In this document: positions 16,191 to 25,367 of the stretch, piece by piece
How the letters are laid out: every line of letters begins with the position of its first letter
Numbering within the stretch: the first letter of the stretch is position 1
Assembly (NCBI RefSeq): GCF_014697585.1
Contig: NZ_JACJSB010000002.1
Span: 62,001 to 126,000, forward strand
Direction: 5' to 3'
Length of the DNA: 64,000 bases
DNA from: Dolichospermum sp. FACHB-1091
GTDB lineage: Bacteria; Cyanobacteriota; Cyanobacteriia; Cyanobacteriales; Nostocaceae
Position numbers and translations under genes: made by a program
The notes under the pieces: model-generated
Told to the model about the DNA's origin: nothing
The model's database searches: none
What the model saw: only the letters and a program-made list of their open reading frames with translations

Positions 16191-18467
16191 ATGACTAATG
16201 ACCAATCATCTATTATTAAACTAAAAGAAAATATTGCCGAAATTAGGGCTAAATTGCGTCCAGGACAAACGCAAATGGCTGATTGGCAATCGGGTCCATT
16301 GGCCGTGGCTGCCGTTCCAGGAGCGGGAAAATCAACGGGAATGGCTGCGGCTGCGGCCATTGCTATTGCTCGTCAATATCAATATTATTTAAATACAGGT
16401 AATAAAGAATATAAACAGTTAGTAGTTGTTACCTTTACCCGTTCTGCGACTGCGAATATTAAATCTAAAATTCGGGAAAATTTAAAAAAATTATCTTTAC
16501 CACAAACAGGATTTGCAGTTTATACTTTGCACGCTTTAGCTTTAATTATTGCTAGTCGTTATCCTGACTTATCGGGTTTACAGTTAGAAAATGCAACCTT
16601 AATTACACCAAATCAAAGTCATAGATTTATTCATGTAGCGGTAGAAAAATGGATTTTTAATCATCCCCAACTTTATCTTAAATTGCTTGCAGGACAAGAA
16701 TTTGATGGAGAAGAAACGGAAAGATTACGTCGTCAGTCAGTCCTGAGAACAGAAGTATTACCAGATTTGGCTTATACTGTTATTCATGAGGCCAAAAGTT
16801 CAGGAATATTACCAGAAGATTTATTAAAATGGAGTCAAATAAATCCAGATAAATATGATATTTTAAGAGTAGCAGCGGGATTGTATACAGAATATCGAGA
16901 ATTTATGAAATTACAGGATTTTATTGATTACGATGATATGATTTTAGCTGCTTTGAAAGTATTAGAAAATCCTAGCGCTCGTCGGATAGAACAAAATAAA
17001 GTTTTAGCTGTTTTTGAAGATGAAGCTCAAGATTCTAGTCCATTACAAACCAAGTTATTAGAAATACTAGCCAGTCAAGAAACATTAAATTTAATCAGAG
17101 TTGGTGATACTAATCAAGCCGTTAATTCTACTTTTACCCCTGCTGATCCAATTTATTTTCGGGAATTTTGTCAAGATTGTGAAAGTAAAAATAGACTAGC
17201 TAAAATGTCTCAAGCTGGTCGCAGTACACAAATAATTATTGATGCTGCTAACTTTGTTTTAGAATGGGTAAATCATCAGAACTTTGCTAAAAATAACAGC
17301 AGACAAACACCATTTATAAATCAGAAAATTTACCCTTTAGATATCAGTGACGGTAAACAAAACCCTGAACCAGTAGGAAGAGGATTAGAACTTTATACTC
17401 CCAAAGATATACATCATACAGTTGAATTAATTTCCCGAAGAGTAATTGAGTTATTTACAGAAAATCGTGAATCTTCCGCAGCGATATTAGTGCGGGAAAA
17501 TCGTCAAGGAAGATGGTTAGCTACTGCTTTAGAACCAATATGTCAAGAGTATAAAATCAAACTTTATGATGTGGGAGAAAAAGAACGACGTTCTCATGTT
17601 CCTCAAGAGATTTTATCATTATTACAATTTTGCGATCGCCCTCATTCCGCTGATTATCTCAAAGCCACTTTAGATGTGCTTGTAGAACGTAAATTAATAC
17701 CTAACCAAGATATTAACACCCTAGCTAGTGTTCCCGAAGAATTTTTATATCCAGGACCTTTAACCCCACCTCAAACAGAAATAGTTAAAAAAGCGGCTCA
17801 TATTTGTCGGAGTTTACTCCGCGCTTATTTAGAATTACCTTTTTATCAAATAATTTCTTTTTTTGCTTTAACGTTAAAATATAACCAAGGAGAATTAGCT
17901 ACTGCTGACAAACTTGCAGAACGGGTAAATCAGCAAATTTTTAGTAATAGTTCCATGGGAAAGATGATATCAACTTTAATTGAAATTGTCAGTTCCGAAA
18001 AATTTGAACCAGTAGAAACAGAAAATATTGAAGAACAATATACCCAAAAAGGACAATTAACAATTATCACTATGCACAAGGCCAAAGGGTTAGACTGGGA
18101 TTATGTATTTTTGCCATTTCTCCATGAAAACTTAATTCCGGGAAGATTTTGGATTCCTCCCCAGTCCCAATTTTTAGGGGATTTTAGTTTATCAGAAGTC
18201 GCACGCGCTCAAATTCGCGCTCTCCTTCATCAAAAACCCATACCTGATATTCAGCAAGCTGGAGAAGAATCAAAATACCTGAAAATTGCAGAGGAATATC
18301 GTTTGCTTTATGTTGCTATGACGAGAGCAAAAAAACTTTTATGGATGTCTGCGGCTGAAAAAGCGCCTTTTACCTGGAATAAACCGGAGAATTTACAACC
18401 AACAACCCCTTGTCCAGTTTTTGCAGCTTTAAAACGCCAATTTATTCAAAATATCTGCAACAATTGA
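16191..18467 (+). CDS. UvrD/PcrA-type superfamily 1 DNA helicase
   Basis: A 758-aa SF1A helicase. Walker A AVPGAGKST is at about residue 40, motif Ia VVTFTRSA near 80, Walker B VFEDEAQDSS near 273, motif III-IV GDTNQAVNSTF near 305, motif V ITMHKAKGLDWDYVF near 625 and motif VI EEYRLLYVAMTRAKKLLW near 700. It is divergent from housekeeping UvrD/PcrA and lacks the C-terminal tail used by PcrA, so it is probably a separate cyanobacterial repair or recombination helicase. It follows raf1 by 81 bp; the hairpin between them argues against tight co-transcription. Confidence 0.88.
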   Translation: MTNDQSSIIKLKENIAEIRAKLRPGQTQMADWQSGPLAVAAVPGAGKSTGMAAAAAIAIARQYQYYLNTGNKEYKQLVVVTFTRSATANIKSKIRENLKKLSLPQTGFAVYTLHALALIIASRYPDLSGLQLENATLITPNQSHRFIHVAVEKWIFNHPQLYLKLLAGQEFDGEETERLRRQSVLRTEVLPDLAYTVIHEAKSSGILPEDLLKWSQINPDKYDILRVAAGLYTEYREFMKLQDFIDYDDMILAALKVLENPSARRIEQNKVLAVFEDEAQDSSPLQTKLLEILASQETLNLIRVGDTNQAVNSTFTPADPIYFREFCQDCESKNRLAKMSQAGRSTQIIIDAANFVLEWVNHQNFAKNNSRQTPFINQKIYPLDISDGKQNPEPVGRGLELYTPKDIHHTVELISRRVIELFTENRESSAAILVRENRQGRWLATALEPICQEYKIKLYDVGEKERRSHVPQEILSLLQFCDRPHSADYLKATLDVLVERKLIPNQDINTLASVPEEFLYPGPLTPPQTEIVKKAAHICRSLLRAYLELPFYQIISFFALTLKYNQGELATADKLAERVNQQIFSNSSMGKMISTLIEIVSSEKFEPVETENIEEQYTQKGQLTIITMHKAKGLDWDYVFLPFLHENLIPGRFWIPPQSQFLGDFSLSEVARAQIRALLHQKPIPDIQQAGEESKYLKIAEEYRLLYVAMTRAKKLLWMSAAEKAPFTWNKPENLQPTTPCPVFAALKRQFIQNICNN

Positions 18468-18501
18468 CAATTGATAATTATTAATTAATAATTGATGATT
18501 A

Positions 18502-18645
18502 TAGGAATAATATTTGATTTGTGATAGCTTCCGTGGCGTAGCCATACAAGACTCAGTAGGTATTAATTCTGTCTTTCTTCCTGTGTTCCCAGTTAAGAGT
18601 TCCCTGACCACACAAGTAAGTTCACAGAATCAAACCGGATTCCTA
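18502..18645. mobile_element. MITE-like element with TAGGAATC-type ends and TA duplication (copy A)
   Basis: A 144-bp element. Left end TAGGAATAATATTTGATT and right end AATCAAACCGGATTCCTA form an imperfect terminal inverted repeat, flanked on both sides by TA (18500-18501 and 18646-18647). An inverted relative lies at 32775-32913 and shares blocks such as GGTCAGGGAAC and TACCTACTGAGTCTTGTATGG. No ORF. TA duplication points to an IS630-type transposase acting in trans. Confidence 0.8.
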
Positions 18646-18674
18646 TAGCAATCAATAACTAACAACGAAATTTT

Positions 18675-19268
18675 ATGGTCGCAACTCCAAATTATAACTA
18701 CATATCCCCCACAGAATATCTCCAAGGGGAAGAAAACAGTCCTATTAAGTATGAATACAGGGACGGAGAAGTCTACGCAATGGCAGGTGCTAGTAATACT
18801 CATGTAATTATTACTGGTAATGTCTTTGCTATACTGAGAAACCATCTGCGTGGAAGTGGTTGTCAAGCTTATATTTCCGATACAAAGGCACATATTGAGT
18901 CAATTAATACCTATTATTATCCTGATGTCATAGTTAGTTGTAACCAAAAAGACAAGGCTTTTCATAACTTTCTGCGTTATCCCTGTTTAATCATCGAAGT
19001 CTTATCCCCTACCACAGAAGCCTTTGATAGAGGTGATAAATTTGCTGACTACCGAAAATTAGCATCACTTCAGGAATATGTACTAGTGAGTCAAAACCGC
19101 ATCAGTGTAGAAGTTTTTCGTCGTAATTCAGAAGGACAATGGGTACTTTATAGTTATGAACCTGGGAAAAATATTCATTTAGAAAGTATCAACTTTAACT
19201 GTCCTATAGCAGATGTGTATGAAGATGTAAATTTTGAAACTGCTGCTGGAGAAGATCTAATTGTTTAA
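18675..19268 (+). CDS. Uma2-family (DUF820) putative restriction endonuclease-fold protein
   Basis: A 197-aa PD-(D/E)XK-fold protein of the Uma2 family. Visible hallmarks are the N-terminal SPTEYLQGEE with KYEYRDGEVYAMAG, the strand YYPDVIVSC with the metal-binding Asp, and CLIIEVLSPTTEAFDRGDKFADYRKL with the following Glu and Lys. Uma2 proteins are strongly expanded in Nostocales; their function is unproven although the fold is that of nucleases. Two more, not closely similar, occur at 32171 and 46474. Copy A of the TA-flanked element ends 29 bp upstream and could supply promoter sequence. Confidence 0.85.
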   Translation: MVATPNYNYISPTEYLQGEENSPIKYEYRDGEVYAMAGASNTHVIITGNVFAILRNHLRGSGCQAYISDTKAHIESINTYYYPDVIVSCNQKDKAFHNFLRYPCLIIEVLSPTTEAFDRGDKFADYRKLASLQEYVLVSQNRISVEVFRRNSEGQWVLYSYEPGKNIHLESINFNCPIADVYEDVNFETAAGEDLIV

Positions 19269-19307
19269 ATTTACGTCACTCTTGTGAATTAAAAAGGCAA
19301 AAATTCA

Positions 19308-20084
19308 TCATTTTAATTGTTGACCACACCTTTTACAAAATTTAGCATCTGTATCATGAAAAGCTAAACCGCAACGTTCACAAATAGTTTCTACCTGATT
19401 TGCTGTTTTTACTAATCGTTTAATTAGATCTCCAATTTGCCAAGGAATCAGGGCTACTCCTGTTAAAATCATTAATACTGTCAATAAACGGCCTAATTCA
19501 GAAATGGGAATCACGTCACCGAATCCCACGGTTGTCATTGTCACAATTGAGAAATAAAAGGCATCTAAAAAAGTGTTAAAATTATGGGGATTAAGTGGAT
19601 GTTCGACTTGATAAATTAACCCAGAGAAAACAAAGATTATGGCAAATAAAGTAAATAATATTCTGGCAAAAATGACACTATCTTGATTACTAATACTCCC
19701 AATTAAAAATTTTTTGTCAATAAATCTCAGTAATCGTAAGATACGAAACCAGCGTAATAAACGGATAAAACTAATATCTGCTAATCCGATCAAAGATGGT
19801 AGAATTGCCATTAAGTCAATAATTGCATAAAAACTCAGAATATACTTAACTCTATCTTTCGTACTCCATAAGCGCAATAAATATTCCGCAGCAAATATTA
19901 TTAATATACAAGTATCTAATGCTCTTAATTCTAAGTGAGCATCTTCAGGAATACTATAGGTTTCTGCGACAAAAATCCCTGAAGATACTAACACTAATAA
20001 AGCGATAGTTAAATTAATTACTTTACCTATAGATGTTTCTATATCTGTTAGGTAAAACTCTACTTTTTCTCGATTTATCACCAT
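19308..20084 (-). CDS. Voltage-gated-type potassium channel with C-terminal zinc ribbon
   Basis: A 258-aa six-helix channel. The S4 segment RLLRWFRILRLLRF has regularly spaced arginines, so voltage sensing is likely. The pore carries the selectivity filter TTVGFGD near residue 188, followed by S6. The cytoplasmic tail (about 232-255) holds two CxxC pairs, CERCG and CKRCG, forming a zinc ribbon in place of the usual RCK domain. It would conduct K+ across the plasma membrane. The zinc ribbon might mediate tetramer assembly or respond to metal or redox state; that is inference. Confidence 0.88.
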   Translation of the reverse strand: MVINREKVEFYLTDIETSIGKVINLTIALLVLVSSGIFVAETYSIPEDAHLELRALDTCILIIFAAEYLLRLWSTKDRVKYILSFYAIIDLMAILPSLIGLADISFIRLLRWFRILRLLRFIDKKFLIGSISNQDSVIFARILFTLFAIIFVFSGLIYQVEHPLNPHNFNTFLDAFYFSIVTMTTVGFGDVIPISELGRLLTVLMILTGVALIPWQIGDLIKRLVKTANQVETICERCGLAFHDTDAKFCKRCGQQLK

Positions 20085-20180
20085 TTTTAATCCAAAAAAT
20101 TATGGGGAATAATTACAATTTTAAATTAAACAAAACTCTTAGTTAAGTTATTTAGTCATTTGTTATTTTTCCCCAATTAC

Positions 20181-20229
20181 CCATTACCCATTACCCATTA
20201 CCCATTACCCATTACCCATTACCCATTAC
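20181..20229. repeat. Heptamer array (CCATTAC) x 7
   Basis: Seven perfect tandem copies of CCATTAC, ending 2 bp from the stop codon of the outer-membrane-type gene at 20232. Short tandemly repeated heptamers are typical of heterocystous cyanobacteria. Confidence 0.95.
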
Positions 20230-20231
20230 CA

Positions 20232-20729
20232 TTAAAACCTTAAACCCACACCTCCTTGTAAAGATAAAGCCGTACTACCACTATTACGATAAGCATCAAA
20301 GGCAATAATAGCATTACCAAAAATCACAGTATTACTATTAGGAACAACGTAATCAATTCCTGGTTGCAAAGCAAAGCTAATTTTATTACCTACAGGAGAA
20401 ACTGCATCACTACTATTGATGACTAATCCAGCACCTAAATAAGCATCAGTTTGCCAGTTGAGAGGGATATCATAGGAAACAGTAGGTACTATTGCTGTTC
20501 CCTTCCCAATTAAGGCTTGAGTGCGGAAAGAAATGGGGGTTTCTAGCAACTTATAGCGAAAAGCCAACACTCCACCTAATTGACTATCCTCCGTAAATCC
20601 AACGGTAGGACCAATACCAACATAACTACCATAGGCTACTTGAGCTTGTGCGGGTTGAGAGTTGACAGCTAAACCCAAAGCTGTGACTACGGACATAAGC
20701 CCAAACCAATGCTGAATTTTTTTCATCAC
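20232..20729 (-). CDS. Small exported beta-strand protein, outer-membrane-like
   Basis: A 165-aa protein with a signal peptide (residues about 1-29, cleavage after QPAQA). The mature part is built of alternating hydrophobic/polar strands rich in Gly, Tyr and Asn (YGSYVGIGPTVGF, QTDAYLGAGLVI, ALQPGIDYVV) and ends in GVGLRF with a terminal Phe, as in outer-membrane beta barrels. It resembles small eight-stranded porin-like proteins. Specific function unknown. It lies downstream of the hglK-like gene on the same strand, 50 bp away. Confidence 0.6.
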   Translation of the reverse strand: MMKKIQHWFGLMSVVTALGLAVNSQPAQAQVAYGSYVGIGPTVGFTEDSQLGGVLAFRYKLLETPISFRTQALIGKGTAIVPTVSYDIPLNWQTDAYLGAGLVINSSDAVSPVGNKISFALQPGIDYVVPNSNTVIFGNAIIAFDAYRNSGSTALSLQGGVGLRF

Positions 20730-20779
20730 ACCACTCCTAACAGAATCTAAATACTAAATTAATTCGTGATTATTTCTAT

Positions 20780-22882
20780 TTATGGACAACGAGAATGTAG
20801 CCCACCTTTAGTACAAATTAAGGCTAACTGTTGAGGATCTAAATTTTTAGCTTTACTAAAATCTACTCCTTGAATTGAAGCATTTTGTGAACCCAGATCA
20901 GGCGTTTCTACAAATTTGTCTGACTCTTGTTTACCTGTAAACAGAATTGCACCTTGAAAATCCGCACCGTCTACATTTGCTCCCCGCAAATCGGCACGAC
21001 TTAAATCAGCATTTCGCAAATTGGCGTTTTCTAAGTTAGCTGATTGCAAACTAGCACCAGTAAGTCGAGTAGCGCTGAGGTTAGCATCACTAAGATTAGC
21101 ATAATCTAAATAGGCTTCGGATAAATCTGCACCTTGCCAATCAGTTTTAGTTAAATTTGCATAAGCTAATTGTGTACCGACGGCAGAAACACGAACTAAA
21201 TGAGCCGCATATAAATTTGCTTCTGTTAAATTTGCATCGCTTAGATCTGCATTGGTTAAGCGAGAATTTTCTAAGAGTGCATTGCGTAAATCTGCACCTA
21301 CTAACTGGGCGCTACTTAAATTAGCACCAAATAAGCGGGTATAGGATAAGTTGGCTTTGTTAAGATTGGCGCGACTTAAATCACTTTGATTCATCAAAAT
21401 ACGACTTAGATTGGCATCAGTAAAATTAGTTTGCTTTAACTGGGCGTTACTTAAATCTGCCATGGTATCATCGTAAGTATCCCAACGTCCATCTTCGCCT
21501 ACACTACGGAAACGACTACCTTGGAAATTACCTTGGTTGAGATTTGCAGATTTCAAGACAATTCCTGATAAATCAATGTTGTTTAATACCAATTTGAATG
21601 AGGAATTTCCCCCAGATCCTTGAGAACCTAATTGAACATTGCTCAAGTCAATATTGTTAATTTTGCCACCATAGATAGCGAGAATTTTGTTGATTACCTG
21701 CTGGGTGAGAATTAACTGATTTTGTCTAAATTCCCAGTTTGAACTTTTTCCCATAGATTCTATTTCACCAACCAAAAACTGATTCACGCGCTTTAATTCT
21801 GGGATAGCTTTTAGACCTGTATTAGTTAAAGCTTGTTGAATAGTATCCAGAGTTTGGGGGTCTGTTTCTTTTACCAGTAAATCAACTAGTAATTTTATGG
21901 ATTGTGTGTCATTCATGCTACCCAATGCTAAAACGGTTTTTTGACGCTCTTCATTGGTAACACCATTGTTGGGATTAAGTGCTTTAATGAGTTCGACAAA
22001 CTTTTGGCTATTAGTTTGTTCGCTTCTGCGTTGGCTTTCTTGGGTTTGGATATAGATTTGTGTACCTATTAAAGTTGATAATACAGCAATCATACTAGTC
22101 AGCCCCACCAAAAACAAGCTGAAATTAGAATTGCTTCTCTGGGAAAGACTGGAAATAGATTGTTGACTAGAGGAACTATCTACATTATCCTCATGTATTT
22201 TTAGCTCTTCCCCAGGGTTACTGAAAGTGCTTTTAGCGTCTATTGTATAAGTCCGGGCTAATTGGTCATGGAAGGATCGAGGGTACTTTTGTCCAGGCCA
22301 ACCTTTTGCTTCTGCTAGGATCATTAATATGGTTAAAGATGTAAACAGAGATAAGTTGGGAAAAATAAAGCTGTAGCGCCAGAGCAAATAAGCAGCGGAA
22401 ACGGGTACAGTCCAGCGCCCTAATCCTTCTCTGACTACTATTGCACTTAATCCGGGGGCTGATCCTTCTGCATTAACCACCCGCACACCAAACCAACGTT
22501 TAGGAATGGTACTACCAGTCTGAGCTAATAAATACAATTGCCACCAGGAAAAGGTCGTGGGTAATAATACAGCTAAAGTCCAGAGAATATTGGTCGGCCA
22601 GGCTACATTACGAATACCATAATTTACGGGTAATGCCAGAGGTCTAGCGATCGCTTTTTCTGTGACTACTAGAATCGGATTCAATGGGACTCGTTGGATA
22701 TCACTCCGGGAATTTACATATGCACCCAAAGCATAAGGAACTAACCCACTGGCAATAAAAAGGGTTATTTCCACCGTCCAAGCCGCAAAACGCCTAGTTG
22801 TTAGTAATGTGATATTGACTTTTTTCGGTTCTTCTGGTCGGCTAGATTGATTACTGCTTCTCCCCATAATTGGATTCGCCAT
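20780..22882 (-). CDS. hglK: HglK-like protein: N-terminal RDD membrane domain plus pentapeptide repeats
   Basis: A 700-aa protein. The N-terminal part (about 25-225) is an RDD-type membrane domain with four helices and the RRFAAWTVE opening; another helix lies near 255-275. From about residue 440 to 670 runs a pentapeptide-repeat solenoid of A(D/N)LXX units, for example ANLSDANLTEANLYAAHL. Size and order match Anabaena HglK, which has membrane spans followed by pentapeptide repeats and is needed to place glycolipids in the heterocyst envelope. The name is from architecture; other RDD-pentapeptide paralogues exist. Devoted glycolipid export genes (devBCA) lie 4.4 kb downstream in this window. 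Probably co-transcribed with the 110-aa gene upstream (52 bp gap). Confidence 0.6.
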   Translation of the reverse strand: MANPIMGRSSNQSSRPEEPKKVNITLLTTRRFAAWTVEITLFIASGLVPYALGAYVNSRSDIQRVPLNPILVVTEKAIARPLALPVNYGIRNVAWPTNILWTLAVLLPTTFSWWQLYLLAQTGSTIPKRWFGVRVVNAEGSAPGLSAIVVREGLGRWTVPVSAAYLLWRYSFIFPNLSLFTSLTILMILAEAKGWPGQKYPRSFHDQLARTYTIDAKSTFSNPGEELKIHEDNVDSSSSQQSISSLSQRSNSNFSLFLVGLTSMIAVLSTLIGTQIYIQTQESQRRSEQTNSQKFVELIKALNPNNGVTNEERQKTVLALGSMNDTQSIKLLVDLLVKETDPQTLDTIQQALTNTGLKAIPELKRVNQFLVGEIESMGKSSNWEFRQNQLILTQQVINKILAIYGGKINNIDLSNVQLGSQGSGGNSSFKLVLNNIDLSGIVLKSANLNQGNFQGSRFRSVGEDGRWDTYDDTMADLSNAQLKQTNFTDANLSRILMNQSDLSRANLNKANLSYTRLFGANLSSAQLVGADLRNALLENSRLTNADLSDANLTEANLYAAHLVRVSAVGTQLAYANLTKTDWQGADLSEAYLDYANLSDANLSATRLTGASLQSANLENANLRNADLSRADLRGANVDGADFQGAILFTGKQESDKFVETPDLGSQNASIQGVDFSKAKNLDPQQLALICTKGGLHSRCP

Positions 22883-22934
22883 TGGATAATTACCTATGAA
22901 TTTGTTTTTATACTAGTGCCAGGGTGATTAAAAC

Positions 22935-23267
22935 TTATTTCCCTTTTTTGTCAGCAACAAAAAATTTGTATCCAAGATACACTAACCCCGCCAAAACCGC
23001 CAAACTAATTACAGAAGCGACTAAAGCAAATACTGTTTGCAGTATCCAAACAGTTAAAAGCATGGCCACACCTGTAACTACTAGCTTTTTAATTGTTGAT
23101 AAACTATTAAACCAAATTCTGCATCTTTCTAAATATACGTTCCATTTAAAGAAACTTGTGATAGGTGTCTGTGTCTTTGGTCCTTGGGTATTAACTCCAG
23201 CGGACTTGATTTCTGCTTCTAGATTTTGCAGACGACGCTGTAAGTCTTCTTCTGGTTGAAAGTTCAT
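22935..23267 (-). CDS. Hypothetical membrane protein with N-terminal coiled coil
   Basis: A 110-aa protein. Residues 1-25 (EEDLQRRLQNLEAEIKSAG) form a short coiled coil, the middle is basic, and residues about 60-102 hold two membrane helices (VVTGVAMLLTVWILQTVFAL, then AVLAGLVYLGYKFF) with a lysine-rich end. The family is not recognised by name. It lies immediately upstream of the hglK-like gene on the same strand and may be part of the same transcript. Confidence 0.6.
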   Translation of the reverse strand: MNFQPEEDLQRRLQNLEAEIKSAGVNTQGPKTQTPITSFFKWNVYLERCRIWFNSLSTIKKLVVTGVAMLLTVWILQTVFALVASVISLAVLAGLVYLGYKFFVADKKGK

Positions 23268-23776
23268 ATCACAGGGAATGGGTAATAAGGTGGAAATTTA
23301 GGCGACTATCTACGTTTAATGATCATTGTATGTTCTCGTCCAACTGATAACCGCTATATTGATTATCACTAATACAATTTAACGTCCAATGATGTTTTTC
23401 TCAAAAAAGAAATATTCAGAAATTATGATTGGTACTTAGTTGCATTTATTTTAGAGCATTCTAGTCGGACAGATGTCCAGACTAGAAGTATTGACTAAGT
23501 TAGGAAAATAAAATTTACCTGTAACAACTGGGAATATTGACTTTCACGGGAACTTACGCAGATTTTTCTCCTTTCGACCAGTCAGTTCAGGATGTTTTAA
23601 TTTTTTCCTATAGTAATTCTATTGAATTTGTCACTATCTGCATAATTACAATTATGTGCGTAGTTGCATAACAATAATTACCTTTTTACTCATTAGACAT
23701 CTCCAATTAGTGAGAGAATAAAAAGTGGAAATCATCCCTGCTTTGTGTTGCTGACAAACCAAAGGAATCTTAAAAA
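23268..23776. other. 509-bp divergent intergenic region
   Basis: Separates the minus-strand hglK cluster from the plus-strand PsbP-like gene, so it carries two promoters. It holds an imperfect hairpin at 23459-23487 and otherwise AT-rich DNA. No ORF or NtcA-type site (GTA-N8-TAC) was found. Confidence 0.5.
23459..23487. repeat. Inverted repeat in the hglK/psbP-like intergenic region
   Basis: TTCTAGTCGGAC, loop AGAT, GTCC-A-GACTAGAA: twelve pairs with a one-base bulge. Either an operator or a structured element in an upstream transcript; nothing in sequence decides. Confidence 0.4.
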
Positions 23777-24322
23777 ATGTGCAAAAGAATTACTTTAATC
23801 TTATTATTGGTGTTGAGCTTCAGCATAATTAGTCCCAGTGTAGCTGAAGCTGCTGGACTTAAGAGCTTTGTAGATAGTGCTGATGGTTATCAGTTTAATT
23901 ATCCTAATGGTTGGTTACAAGTGAAGGTTGCTGATGGACCTGATGTGGTATTTCACGATTTAATTGAAGTATCAGAAAATGTCTCTGTGATCATTAGTCC
24001 TGTTCCCGCTGGTAAAACTTTGTCAGAACTAGGAACACCCTCAGAAGTCGGTTATAAGTTGGGAAAAGCTGCTCTTGCTCCTGTTGATTCTGGCCGTACC
24101 GCTGAACTAATTAATGCGGCGCAAAGAGAAAGAAATGGTAAAATTTACTACTTTCTAGAATATGAAGTTAAACTTCCTAACGGACAAAAAAGACACAATA
24201 TCTCTAGTGTAGCTGTAAGTCGTGGTAAGCTTTTTACCTTTAATGCGTCAGTACCACAGAAACGCTGGAAAAGAATACAACAGATGATTGATGAAGTTGT
24301 CAGTTCTTTTACTGTTTATTAA
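23777..24322 (+). CDS. psbP: PsbP-family photosystem II protein (CyanoP)
   Basis: A 181-aa protein with a signal peptide of about 25 residues ending VAEAAG, then the PsbP fold: GLKSFVDSADGYQFNYPNGWLQVKV, DVVFHDLIEVSENVSVIISPV and the C-terminal RWKRIQQMIDEVVSSF helix. CyanoP is a lumenal accessory factor found with photosystem II assembly intermediates rather than a stable extrinsic subunit. The signal has a Cys at residue 2 only, so a classical lipobox is not evident here. Monocistronic by spacing; Maf follows 68 bp later. Confidence 0.88.
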   Translation: MCKRITLILLLVLSFSIISPSVAEAAGLKSFVDSADGYQFNYPNGWLQVKVADGPDVVFHDLIEVSENVSVIISPVPAGKTLSELGTPSEVGYKLGKAALAPVDSGRTAELINAAQRERNGKIYYFLEYEVKLPNGQKRHNISSVAVSRGKLFTFNASVPQKRWKRIQQMIDEVVSSFTVY

Positions 24323-24390
24323 TAATTAAAAATGGTGGTAATTGACAATTAACAATTATCAATTACCAAAAATTACTTATACAGAAATCT

Positions 24391-24984
24391 ATGAAAATTC
24401 CGCAATTTGTACTTGCTTCTGCTTCCGTTGCGCGTCGTCGTTTACTACAAACTGTCGGTATTGACCCAATCATTTGCCCTAGTGATTTTGATGAGTCGCA
24501 AATACAACTCAATGAACCAGGGGAATTAGTACAAACTTTGGCCCAGTCTAAAGCGGAAACTGTAGTTTCTCAATTTCCATCAGCTTTGATCATGGGTTGT
24601 GATTCAGTTTTGGCAATTAATGGTAAAATCCATGGTAAACCAGCAGATGATCAGGAAGCGATCGCTCGTTGGCAAGTAATGCAAGGTAATTTTGGCGACT
24701 TGTATACAGGTCATGTGTTGATTGACACTGCACAAAATCGGCATATTGTCAGGTGTCAAGTTACTAGGGTGTATTTTGCTAAAATGAGCGATCGCGCGAT
24801 TCAAGCCTATGTAAAAACAGGTGAACCCCTCAAATGCGCTGGAGCATTTGCTTTAGAAGGGTACGGGAGTTTATTTGTGGAAAAAATCGAGGGTTGTCAT
24901 AGTAACGTCATTGGTTTAAGTTTACCCCTATTACGGAAAATGATCGGAGAATTAGGATATGAAGTGACAGATTTTTGGGGATAG
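24391..24984 (+). CDS. maf: Maf-family nucleoside triphosphate pyrophosphatase
   Basis: A 197-aa Maf protein: N-terminal [19 protein letters not shown], the central [19 protein letters not shown] with its catalytic Asp, and the C-terminal [14 protein letters not shown]. Maf enzymes hydrolyse dTTP, UTP or modified pyrimidine nucleotides to the monophosphates and limit their misincorporation. The usual SxR opening is present as SASVARR. Two GCGATCGC octamers lie in the gene. Confidence 0.92.
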   Translation: MKIPQFVLASASVARRRLLQTVGIDPIICPSDFDESQIQLNEPGELVQTLAQSKAETVVSQFPSALIMGCDSVLAINGKIHGKPADDQEAIARWQVMQGNFGDLYTGHVLIDTAQNRHIVRCQVTRVYFAKMSDRAIQAYVKTGEPLKCAGAFALEGYGSLFVEKIEGCHSNVIGLSLPLLRKMIGELGYEVTDFWG

Positions 24985-25076
24985 TTGGGTAATTATTATT
25001 CCCAATTTTTCTCCGAGAAAATGTTAGAAAATAGAGACTACTATCTGAATATGAAATTAGTTTCGGAAAACAAAAC

Positions 25077-25367
25077 ATGAAACGAGATGAGGTAATAACA
25101 ACCTTAGCAGCACATCGAGAAAAGTTGCAGGAATTGGGAGTAAAATCCCTTAATTTGTTTGGTTCAGTAGCGCGGGATGAAGCTCGTTTAGATAGCGATA
25201 TAGACTTTTTAGTGGAGTTTAATCATCCGGGTGGGTTGTTTCAACTTTTGCGAGTGCAGTATTATTTAGAAGATATTTTGGGATGTCCTGTAGATTTGGG
25301 AACTGAGGATGCTTTGAGAGAACATTTGCGAAAACCTGTATTCAAGGATATCATTTGTGCCTTTTAG
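25077..25367 (+). CDS. mntA: MntA antitoxin: minimal nucleotidyltransferase
   Basis: A 96-aa minimal nucleotidyltransferase with the motif GS-X10-DXD complete: G29-S30 in LNLFGSVARD and D41-I-D43 in DSDIDFLVEF. In characterised HEPN-MNT systems, including one from a bloom-forming Nostocales species, this protein neutralises the HepT ribonuclease by adding AMP residues to a tyrosine. The gene overlaps hepT by 11 bp, as expected for translational coupling. Start ATG at 25077. Confidence 0.9.
   Translation: MKRDEVITTLAAHREKLQELGVKSLNLFGSVARDEARLDSDIDFLVEFNHPGGLFQLLRVQYYLEDILGCPVDLGTEDALREHLRKPVFKDIICAF

Noticed and set aside
20181-20229. CRISPR-like array
   Set aside because: Units are contiguous heptamers without spacers; same for arrays at 26511, 33955, 43524, 43581 and 54391. 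No cas genes in the window.
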